A DNA stretch of 6,338 bases from Chromatiales bacterium (lineage in GTDB: Bacteria > Pseudomonadota > Gammaproteobacteria > UBA6429 > Thiohalophilaceae), in the NCBI GenBank assembly GCA_027070385.1, contig JALXDW010000211.1, positions 1 through 6,338 of the forward strand, given 5' to 3'. The first letter of the stretch is position 1. Every line of letters begins with the position of its first letter. Of the stretch, positions 1 to 4,847 are shown one piece after another. A program made the position numbers and the translations under genes. Under the pieces are notes generated by a model. That model did no database searches. It saw nothing but the letters and a program-made list of their open reading frames with translations, and had not been told where the DNA came from.

Positions 1-8
1 ATAACAGT

Positions 9-404
9 ATGAGAAGAGTGAATGAGTCTTCCAGAGTACGTTATCAGGGATGGGGGCAACAAAAAAATATTCAAAGGCATCAGCGTAGTCATACACCAGA
101 ATACAATTATCAATTATACAAAAGATATGAACCAGTCCCGTTAAGTCAACGTTATGCATTGCCTGAGAGTTTTAATTACACTGGATATCCGTTAACAGGT
201 TTGTATGGAAGTCCGCTTCCAGTTTATCCGCCACTTTATTCAGCGGGTTATCCGAGTGTTTACCCTGGATTTTATCCAGGTGCTTATCCTGGTTGGGGGA
301 TGACTGGTATGGGAGTACCGGGTTTGCCTGGAACAGGTTTGCCTTATGCAACACCTTTATATTTGGCGCCCGGTTTATATCCAGGAGCAGGGTATCCCTG
401 GTGA
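9..404 (+). CDS. Pro/Gly/Tyr-rich protein, probably 5'-truncated by the window edge
   Basis: I do not recognise this gene. The reading frame is open to the left edge, with no stop before the ATG at 9, and no ribosome binding site is visible in the 8 bases before it, so the true start may lie outside the window. The visible 131 residues have a polar, Arg/Gln-rich first part (about 1-50) and a low-complexity tail (about 55-131) built from repeated YP and YPG steps, such as YPGFYPGAYPGW near residues 85-96, ending in GYPW at the stop. There is no signal peptide or membrane helix in the visible part. The tail resembles in composition the ends of the globule protein (580-1065) and of the membrane protein at 4056-4814. 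It could be the C-terminal part of a membrane or coat-associated protein. A role beside sulfur globules is inferred only from composition and neighbours. Confidence 0.6.
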   Translation: MRRVNESSRVRYQGWGQQKNIQRHQRSHTPEYNYQLYKRYEPVPLSQRYALPESFNYTGYPLTGLYGSPLPVYPPLYSAGYPSVYPGFYPGAYPGWGMTGMGVPGLPGTGLPYATPLYLAPGLYPGAGYPW

Positions 405-443
405 ATATGGAAAGTGTGCTGAAGGAAGTATTGATAAATTAAA

Positions 444-456
444 GGTTTCCGAAACC
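444..456. repeat. 13-bp dyad GGTTTC-C-GAAACC
   Basis: A perfect inverted repeat of 6 bases around a single central base, upstream of the globule protein gene. The spacer is too short for a hairpin, so a protein-binding site is the more natural reading. It overlaps the left arm of the hairpin at 450-474. No known operator is recognised. Confidence 0.4.
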
Positions 457-474
457 CCATTCAGTGGGATTTCG
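450..474 (+). terminator. Hairpin between the first gene and the globule gene (terminator or leader element)
   Basis: CGAAACCCCA (450-459) pairs with TGGGATTTCG (465-474) with one mismatch around the 5-base loop TTCAG. It lies 46 bases after the stop of the first gene, where a terminator would be expected, but no T run follows on the + strand and none is clear on the - strand. It could instead be an mRNA-end stabiliser or part of the leader of the globule gene. Confidence 0.4.
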
Positions 475-486
475 AAAATATAAGGT

Positions 487-532
487 GATAACTACGCACT
501 CTTGGTTGTTATCTTGAATACTTAATAGAGTG
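487..532 (+). repeat. Two overlapping inverted repeats in the globule gene leader
   Basis: GATAAC (487-492) can pair with GTTATC (508-513), and CACTCT (497-502) can pair with AGAGTG (527-532). The two pairings interleave, so in RNA they cannot both form as simple nested hairpins. This could be an alternating leader structure or a pair of binding sites, but stems of six bases in AT-rich DNA also arise by chance. No convincing -35/-10 promoter pair was found in this gap. Confidence 0.25.
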
Positions 533-567
533 TAAAGGTATGTTTATTCATATCAAATTAAATCGTT

Positions 568-573
568 AGGAGA
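568..573 (+). promoter_or_regulatory. Shine-Dalgarno AGGAGA of the globule protein gene
   Basis: A near-consensus ribosome binding site 6 bases before the first ATG (580) and 9 before a second in-frame ATG (583). Both starts are possible and change the protein by one residue. The strength fits an abundant structural protein. Confidence 0.75.
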
Positions 574-579
574 ACTGTA

Positions 580-1065
580 ATGATGAAATTAAAAACAGCA
601 ATGGGTGCTGCTGCAATAGTATTGGCATTAGCGTTGCCATTCTCTTCAGCCAATGCCTGGGGTCCCTGGGGTGGTGCTCCATGGAACTGGGGTAATAATG
701 GTTGGGGAAACAACGGTTGGGGTAATAACGGTTGGGGTAATGGTAATGGCTGGGGTAACGGTAATGGTTGGGGCAATGGTGACATGAGCTTCAGCATGAG
801 TACCCGTGGTAATGGCAATATGGGTGGATATGGTAATGGTTACGGCAATGGCTATGGAAATGGCTATGGTAATGGTAACTATTACGGTAACGGCTATGGA
901 TATGGCAACCCTTATTATGGTGGTGGTTATGGTCCAGGTTATGGCGGTGGTTACTATCCACCACCTCCACCACCTGCTTATTATGGTCCACGTCCCGGTT
1001 ATGGTGCGCCAGCTTGGGGGCAACCACCTGCACAGCAACAGGCTCCTGCCAAATCAGGTAAATAA
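580..1065 (+). CDS. sgp: Sulfur globule envelope protein (Sgp CV1/CV2-like)
   Basis: This is probably a structural protein that coats stored elemental sulfur. The 161-residue product starts with a clear Sec signal peptide (K3, K5, hydrophobic core about 8-21, cleavage after SANA at 26). The mature part has blocks: a Trp block with WGNNG/WGNGNG units (37-67), a short linker with MSFSMS (69-74), a Tyr block of four YGNG units (84-99), then a Gly/Tyr-rich stretch, six prolines (127-132) and an Ala/Pro/Gln/Lys end. There are no cysteines. Gly/Asn/aromatic repeats behind a signal peptide are the hallmark of the sulfur globule proteins known from purple sulfur bacteria, where they face the periplasm. 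The proline-rich tail is less typical as far as I recall and resembles tails in nearby genes. Two stop codons in tandem end the gene. A different secreted glycine-rich structural protein is the main alternative. Confidence 0.82.
   Translation: MMKLKTAMGAAAIVLALALPFSSANAWGPWGGAPWNWGNNGWGNNGWGNNGWGNGNGWGNGNGWGNGDMSFSMSTRGNGNMGGYGNGYGNGYGNGYGNGNYYGNGYGYGNPYYGGGYGPGYGGGYYPPPPPPAYYGPRPGYGAPAWGQPPAQQQAPAKSGK
688..780 (+). repeat. Tandem Trp-Gly-Asn coding repeats in the globule gene
   Basis: Three 15-base units (688-702, 703-717, 718-732), two 18-base units (733-750, 751-768) and a 12-base remnant (769-780) each begin with TGGGG and encode WGNNG or WGNGNG. Synonymous differences among units (AAT/AAC, GGT/GGA/GGC) suggest selection on the protein repeat and not a very recent DNA duplication. 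Copy number may vary among strains. Confidence 0.85.
829..876 (+). repeat. Four 12-base Tyr-Gly-Asn-Gly coding repeats
   Basis: Units at 829-840, 841-852, 853-864 and 865-876 each encode YGNG with synonymous variation. They form a second repeat block, with Tyr taking the place of the Trp of the first. Confidence 0.85.
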
Positions 1066-1072
1066 TAACGGC

Positions 1073-1109
1073 CAGCGGGATCCGGTAGTGATATCGGGTC
1101 CCAAGGCTG
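1073..1109 (+). promoter_or_regulatory. Strong 3' hairpin with GUGA tetraloop after the globule gene
   Basis: GGGATCCGGTA (1077-1087) and TATCGGGTCCC (1092-1102) form an 11-pair RNA stem, with two G-U pairs, closed by GTGA (1088-1091), a GNRA-type tetraloop. CAGC (1073-1076) and GCTG (1106-1109) can add four pairs across a small bulge. It starts 8 bases after the globule gene's first stop codon. No T run follows, so it is not a standard intrinsic terminator. It more likely protects the 3' end of a processed or partly terminated globule mRNA and lowers read-through into the genes behind. Confidence 0.6.
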
Positions 1110-1131
1110 CTGATATAAATTAATATAAGCT

Positions 1132-1135
1132 AAGG
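1132..1135 (+). promoter_or_regulatory. Ribosome binding site supporting a GTG start at 1143
   Basis: AAGG sits 7 bases before the GTG at 1143, and the protein read from there begins with a good signal peptide. This fixes GTG as the start. Confidence 0.6.
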
Positions 1136-1142
1136 TAAAAAA

Positions 1143-1931
1143 GTGAAAAGACAAATACTTATTAGTGGCTTAACAAGTTTTCTTTTGTTGTTTTCATTTT
1201 GTGTTCATGCAATTCAACTTAATGTTGAATTTTCGGCTGATGCCATTCAGGTATCACCAGGACAGGCACCATTAATATCTAAAATGTATGTAAGTAAAAA
1301 AGCTGTTAGAACAGAGATTAATCAGAAAGGTTATCGTGTTGTTGATATTGTTTATCCGGAAAAAGGTAAACGCCTGGTGCTTTATCCTGATCAAAAAAAA
1401 TATATGGAACAAACTGGGTTGCCAATCTCTTCATTATGGTCACAAAAAAAATTCACCACCCCTTGTGATGGTGTTAGACATGTTCAGTGTAAAAAACTGG
1501 CAAAAGAAAAAATAAACCAAATTAAAGTTGATAAGTGGCAGGTAGAGCGAACCGTTAATGGGAAAATATTTAAAAGTCTCCACTGGATTGATAATCAACG
1601 ACATTTTGCAATTAAAGAAATTTTTCATGACGGTGGCGTTATGGAGCTTAAACTGCTTGGTAAAGAAAAGTTGAATGGGCGGGAAGTGGAGCAATGGCAG
1701 TCACGCTACACCTATCCATCAGGTCAAAGTCGTTTTTCAAAACAATGGTATGACACACAGCTGAAGATGGTTGTGAAAGAGGAATTACCAGGTGGTTTTT
1801 TACGTGAACTTCGAAATATTAAAGTTAGTAAGCAGGATGAGAAGCTGTTCCATTTGCCGGCTGATTATAAAAAATTGAATATAAACATGAACCAGGAAAA
1901 GATAAACAATAACCGGCGAGTGGCCAGGTAA
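1143..1931 (+). CDS. Secreted LolA/DUF4412-like periplasmic protein
   Basis: The 262-residue product starts at GTG with a signal peptide (K2, R3, hydrophobic core about 5-21, likely cleavage after VHA at 23). The mature protein alternates short beta-strand-like segments with the pattern of DUF4412 and LolA-like lipid-binding folds: residues that turn around a bound chain, then VDIVYPEKGKRLVLYPDQ at 67-84 followed by KKYME, and a second half with LHWID and KQWYD strands. C108 and C116 could form a disulfide. No lipobox is seen, so it is probably soluble in the periplasm. It is placed 77 bases after the globule gene, past the hairpin, and 6 bases before the ParA gene, so it is the likely first gene of the downstream operon. 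Family assignment is by strand pattern and motif style, not by a search. A role as a lipid or hydrophobic-ligand carrier near globules is inference. Confidence 0.6.
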   Translation: MKRQILISGLTSFLLLFSFCVHAIQLNVEFSADAIQVSPGQAPLISKMYVSKKAVRTEINQKGYRVVDIVYPEKGKRLVLYPDQKKYMEQTGLPISSLWSQKKFTTPCDGVRHVQCKKLAKEKINQIKVDKWQVERTVNGKIFKSLHWIDNQRHFAIKEIFHDGGVMELKLLGKEKLNGREVEQWQSRYTYPSGQSRFSKQWYDTQLKMVVKEELPGGFLRELRNIKVSKQDEKLFHLPADYKKLNINMNQEKINNNRRVAR

Positions 1932-1935
1932 CCTG
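1925..1935. repeat. Short palindrome CAGGT-A-ACCTG at a gene junction
   Basis: An 11-base perfect dyad covers the stop codon of the LolA-like gene (1929-1931) and the AGG (1926-1928) that serves as ribosome binding site for the ParA gene at 1938. It may simply be chance, and the arms are too close for a stable hairpin. Confidence 0.25.
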
Positions 1936-1937
1936 AA

Positions 1938-2588
1938 ATGATAACAGTCATTGCAAATTTAAAAGGTGGTTCGGGGAAGAGTACGGTTGTATTCAATCTC
2001 GCGTTATGGCTTCAAATGAAGGGGCAGCCTGTTGTGGCATATGACCTTGATCCACAGCAAACCCTGCTGGATGTTGCTGAGGTTCGTCGAGATGAAGGTT
2101 ATGCACCTGCATTACAGGTCTATCCTCCACGCAATAGTTTGGTAGAAGACCTAAATTATCATCCTGATAATGTTCATGTATTGGTTGATGTGGGTGCGGC
2201 AAATATTGATGCAATGAAACAAGCGATTAAAACGTCAGATCAAATCATTATTCCGGTGCCACCGAGTCAACCTGATGTTTGGGCAACTCAACGTTTTATG
2301 GATATTGTAGAAGATGCAATGCATGGACAACAGCTTGAACAACTTCCTGAAATGAGAGCATTTGTGAATAGGGCGGATACACATCGAGCAGTACGAGAGT
2401 CGGATGACACTGAGGATGCTATTAAACAAATACCGGGTATTAATCTGATTCCTGAGCGATTATACCAACGAACTATTTTTCGACGCTCTTTAAGTGAAGG
2501 GATGGCTGTATTTGAAATGTCGAAACGTAGCAAGGCAACAGAAGAATTTAATAAATTTGCAAGTTTTATTTTTCCTGAACTTGCCTGA
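1938..2588 (+). CDS. ParA-family (MinD/ParA) P-loop ATPase, small type
   Basis: This is a cytoplasmic ATPase of the family that positions DNA or protein cargo along the nucleoid. The 216-residue protein begins directly with the deviant Walker A motif KGGSGKST (9-16, signature Lys K9, catalytic K14). Switch I/A' is YDLDPQQT (35-42, D36, D38, Q40). Walker B is VLVDVGAAN (81-89, D84), with Val-Gly where most relatives have Thr-Pro. The IIIPVPPSQPDVWA segment (103-116) is typical of ParA. The C-terminal part is rich in Arg/Lys (R174, R178, R182, R183, K196, R197, K199), compatible with non-specific DNA binding. It lacks the N-terminal helix-turn-helix of large ParA proteins and has no MinD-like membrane helix. 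Its length is like ParF and McdA-type proteins. The start is 6 bases after the previous stop, which suggests translational coupling. No ParB-like gene or obvious centromere repeats are present, so its cargo is probably not DNA. Confidence 0.93.
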   Translation: MITVIANLKGGSGKSTVVFNLALWLQMKGQPVVAYDLDPQQTLLDVAEVRRDEGYAPALQVYPPRNSLVEDLNYHPDNVHVLVDVGAANIDAMKQAIKTSDQIIIPVPPSQPDVWATQRFMDIVEDAMHGQQLEQLPEMRAFVNRADTHRAVRESDDTEDAIKQIPGINLIPERLYQRTIFRRSLSEGMAVFEMSKRSKATEEFNKFASFIFPELA

Positions 2589-2590
2589 GG
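2587..2590 (+). promoter_or_regulatory. Ribosome binding site for the TPR gene inside the ParA stop
   Basis: GAGG overlaps the ParA stop codon TGA and lies 8 bases before the ATG at 2599. This selects 2599 over an upstream in-frame ATG at 2494 that would overlap ParA by 95 bases. Termination and re-initiation are likely coupled. Confidence 0.7.
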
Positions 2591-2598
2591 ACAAAAAT

Positions 2599-3426
2599 AT
2601 GAAATTGATACGACATATATTAAGCCATTTGATACTCATTATGATTATATTCGGGCTGATATCGGTATATTATTATCGGTATTTAATTCTTCCGGATAAT
2701 TATGTACAGAAAATTGATAGCTATGCAGAAAAAATACATCCGGCATTAAAGACGTTCGCCAGGCAAACTCAGCAAAAGAAGAATGCTGTTGCCGCCATTG
2801 CTAAGAAAATAAAACAGGTTGAAGATGACACTGTTAGTAGACAATCAAAAGCTGATATTGATGTCACAGCGTCTGAAGAACAGATTGAACCCGCGCAATC
2901 AGATGTCGCTGTGGCAGAAGTTAGCGAGTCACCTTCAGATGTTCCCATGTCAGAAGAAGAAAAACGTCCTCAAACAGAAACTGAAAATTCAGCTGAGATA
3001 CAATCCGCTGCTCAGACTGAAAAAGACACTACTCCTGAACTTGCCGAATCTGTGGAACACGATACTGAAGTCAGTAATGATGTTTCAAATGATAAGGACG
3101 TTGCCGGTGAAACCGGTTTGCTATATTCAGCCAGAAACGCTTTTCATCAGGGTAAACTCGATGTTGCCATTCAAAAATATAAAGAGTTGACTGAACTTGA
3201 AAATGATGAAGCCGACTATTTTGGTGAATTGGGCAATGTTTATTATGCGATGGGGAAGTGGCGTAAAGCAGGACTTGCTTATTATGAAGCGGCAGTGCGT
3301 TTGATAGATAAAAACAAGTTTTCTCAGGTTGTCTATTTGCAACGTGTTATACAAGGCCTGAATCCTGATTATGCGGATAAACTTGCAGATCGCCTGGCAG
3401 CGGTAAAACAAACATCTTCATATTAA
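2599..3426 (+). CDS. Membrane-anchored tetratricopeptide (TPR) repeat protein
   Basis: With the start at 2599 the product has 275 residues. A short basic N-terminus (K2, R5) leads into one hydrophobic helix (about 7-25), followed by an Ala/Lys-rich stretch (about 40-75), a long acidic Glu/Ser/Asp/Gln-rich linker (about 75-170) that is probably disordered, and two TPR-like helix pairs (about 173-206 and 207-240; LLYSARNAFHQGKLDVAIQK and then LGNVYYAMGKWRKAGLAYYE). TPRs bind peptides or other proteins, so this looks like a tethered adaptor on a flexible arm. By the positive-inside rule the N-terminus is cytoplasmic and the TPR end periplasmic, but charges are weak and the reverse is possible. 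It follows ParA by 10 bases. A partner for the ATPase or for coat proteins is inferred. The upstream ATG at 2494 was rejected because it would put 35 residues of shadow sequence before the membrane helix. Confidence 0.78.
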   Translation: MKLIRHILSHLILIMIIFGLISVYYYRYLILPDNYVQKIDSYAEKIHPALKTFARQTQQKKNAVAAIAKKIKQVEDDTVSRQSKADIDVTASEEQIEPAQSDVAVAEVSESPSDVPMSEEEKRPQTETENSAEIQSAAQTEKDTTPELAESVEHDTEVSNDVSNDKDVAGETGLLYSARNAFHQGKLDVAIQKYKELTELENDEADYFGELGNVYYAMGKWRKAGLAYYEAAVRLIDKNKFSQVVYLQRVIQGLNPDYADKLADRLAAVKQTSSY

Positions 3427-3460
3427 TAACTTTGGCAATGAAATTATAAGAGAGAAATGA

Positions 3461-4006
3461 ATGTCTGATGAAAAAAAGGTTATAGAACCGTGTGATGGTA
3501 CCCCTGAGGGTTGTCATGGGGACAGTGATAATTGTGGAAAAGATCCCTCTGAATGTCATGCTAATTCATCCTTTTCAGAAAAAAAATCTGAAGGTAATCT
3601 TGATGACTGTCTCGGAAAAAGCCTTGAACAGCTTTCAACAGCTTTTATGGCAAGTGCTAAACGTTGGGAGATGATAGTTTATCCTGCTTTGTTCGCTTTT
3701 ATCATTCTTGCAGCCTATGGTTTCTTTCTTATTTACAGCTTGACTGAGGATATATCTCGTGTTGCAGATGATATGGGTCAGATTACTCAACATATGGAGC
3801 AGATTTCAACACAGGTTAATAGTATTTCAAAAAATATGGTGGTAATGACTCAAACATTGGATAGTCAGCTTGCAAGCATGGATAGCATGACTTATCAGAT
3901 AAGAGGTATGAATATTTCAATGAATCAAATGCGTTATGATTTTTCCGTATTGAACAACAGTGTGTCACGTCCAATGTCATTTATGAATACATTTATGCCA
4001 TGGTAA
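3461..4006 (+). CDS. One-helix membrane protein with heptad-spaced cysteines and Met-rich coiled coil
   Basis: I do not recognise a named family. The 181-residue protein has three parts. The N-terminal 68 residues are polar and hold C11, C18, C25 and C32, exactly seven apart, with D/H/G next to them, plus C50. A single membrane helix spans about 72-92, preceded by K67 and R68 and followed by E96 and D97, so the N-terminus should be cytoplasmic and the C-terminus periplasmic. From I98 to V168 there is an unbroken heptad pattern with hydrophobic a positions (I98, M105, M112, V119, M126, L133, M140, I147, M154, F161, V168) and nearly all hydrophobic d positions, many of them Met. The protein ends SRPMSFMNTFMPW. 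A weak AAGAGAG ribosome site precedes the ATG. It could be a trans-envelope strut or oligomeric tether. The Cys cluster could bind metal or carry sulfur. Confidence 0.8.
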   Translation: MSDEKKVIEPCDGTPEGCHGDSDNCGKDPSECHANSSFSEKKSEGNLDDCLGKSLEQLSTAFMASAKRWEMIVYPALFAFIILAAYGFFLIYSLTEDISRVADDMGQITQHMEQISTQVNSISKNMVVMTQTLDSQLASMDSMTYQIRGMNISMNQMRYDFSVLNNSVSRPMSFMNTFMPW

Positions 4007-4042
4007 AACGGTCTGTAATGACTAAATATGATTAATTTTTTT

Positions 4043-4047
4043 GGAGG
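4043..4047 (+). promoter_or_regulatory. Strong Shine-Dalgarno GGAGG selecting the ATG at 4056
   Basis: GGAGG lies 8 bases before the ATG at 4056. The in-frame TTG at 4041 overlaps this site and cannot be its target. A GTG at 4053 is possible but less well placed. Confidence 0.8.
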
Positions 4048-4055
4048 GAAAGGTG

Positions 4056-4814
4056 ATGGCAACAGAAACCGGCTCAAATGAAAACACAGAAAAAAAAGAG
4101 ATTCAGGATAAGCAGGAACATATTAAACAGCGGCTTAAAGATTTAGGTGTTTCTGAAGAATCAGAACGTCCAAAAAAGAACTGGTTTAGTCGTTATGGAA
4201 ATTATTTTATGGTTATTATTGTTGCAGTTTTGGTTGTGGCATACTGGTTTGAATACAATAACAAAGATAATACTTCCGCTAATGCTGATAATGATTCTAA
4301 TAAAAATAAAACACAACAGCAGCAGGTTGCACAAAATGCATCTTCCAATCAGCCGCAGACCTCTTTTACCCCATATCCTTCAGCAGCAATGCAGCCTGCG
4401 CCATATTCCCGTCCTGCAACGACAACAAATACATCACAATTTTCCCAAATGCAAAATCGAATGCAGCAGCAACAGATGATGCAACAAGCTTGGCAGCGGC
4501 AGATGGAGGCGCAGCAAAAAGCGCGACAACAGGCCTGGCAGAAGCAGATGAAAGAGCAACAGGAACGCAACAGGCGGGCCTATGAAAAATGGATAAAACA
4601 ACAGCAGGCACGATTTTCAAAGGGGGTTCCCCCGAATACAAATTCCAATGCTGGAATGCCGCAGTATAATTACCCGGCTTATAGCAGGGCTTATCCAGCT
4701 GCTCCATATTATCAACCAGTGCCACCGGGAAATAATCAGGGCGCAATGACTCCACCTCCTTATTACCCGGCGCCACCAGCTGTTTACACACAACCGTACT
4801 ATAATGGGTGGTAA
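4056..4814 (+). CDS. One-helix membrane protein with Gln/Trp/Met repeats and aromatic-Pro tail
   Basis: The 252-residue protein is not recognised. Residues 1-47 are highly charged and likely helical (basic cluster R38, K40, K41, R46). One membrane helix spans about 48-65. Next comes a Asn/Asp/Gln/Ser/Thr-rich linker (66-130). Residues 143-187 contain three 15-residue repeats with the pattern QQAWQ(R/K)QM..QQ, likely one long amphipathic helix. The final 55 residues are Pro/Tyr/Ala-rich with PPYYPAPPA-like steps and end in YYNGW. Positive-inside charges place the N-terminus in the cytoplasm and the repeat and tail in the periplasm. The tail resembles that of the globule protein and of the gene at the left edge, which suggests contact with or co-assembly into the same coat. 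The basic cytoplasmic part is a candidate partner for ParA, since ParA activators often use a short basic N-terminal peptide. Both roles are inference. Confidence 0.78.
   Translation: MATETGSNENTEKKEIQDKQEHIKQRLKDLGVSEESERPKKNWFSRYGNYFMVIIVAVLVVAYWFEYNNKDNTSANADNDSNKNKTQQQQVAQNASSNQPQTSFTPYPSAAMQPAPYSRPATTTNTSQFSQMQNRMQQQQMMQQAWQRQMEAQQKARQQAWQKQMKEQQERNRRAYEKWIKQQQARFSKGVPPNTNSNAGMPQYNYPAYSRAYPAAPYYQPVPPGNNQGAMTPPPYYPAPPAVYTQPYYNGW
4482..4616 (+). repeat. Three 45-base coding repeats (15-residue Gln/Trp units)
   Basis: Units at 4482-4526, 4527-4571 and 4572-4616 encode QQAWQRQMEAQQKAR, QQAWQKQMKEQQERN and RRAYEKWIKQQQARF. Ala at position 3, aromatic at 4, Arg/Lys at 6, Met/Ile at 8 and Gln-Gln at 11-12 are kept. 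The third unit is the most diverged. Confidence 0.75.
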
Positions 4815-4847
4815 CGTTATTTAATATAACAAACAACTCAGGCATGG

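Noticed and set aside
558..818. Reverse-strand open frame with Pro/Leu/Gln repeats over the globule gene
   Set aside because: It is the complement of the Trp/Gly/Asn repeat block and has no ribosome binding site. The repeat pattern is explained by the + strand protein.
806..1123. Second + strand open frame rich in Met and Val inside the globule gene
   Set aside because: It is a frame-shifted reading of the GGT-AAT-GGT repeats, which lack stops in several frames. It has no signal peptide continuity or ribosome site.
2494..2598. N-terminal extension of the TPR protein from the ATG at 2494
   Set aside because: It overlaps the conserved ParA C-terminus and has no ribosome site, while the ATG at 2599 has GAGG 8 bases upstream and begins just before the membrane helix.
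1458..3520. Shared PCDG motif in the LolA-like protein and the cysteine-rich membrane protein
   Set aside because: The surrounding residues do not align and the two segments are predicted on opposite sides of the membrane, so four residues in common are likely chance.
4366..4845. Long reverse-strand open frame (159 codons) opposite the repeat membrane protein
   Set aside because: It mirrors low-complexity Gln/Pro/Ala codons of the + strand gene and runs against the direction of all other genes.
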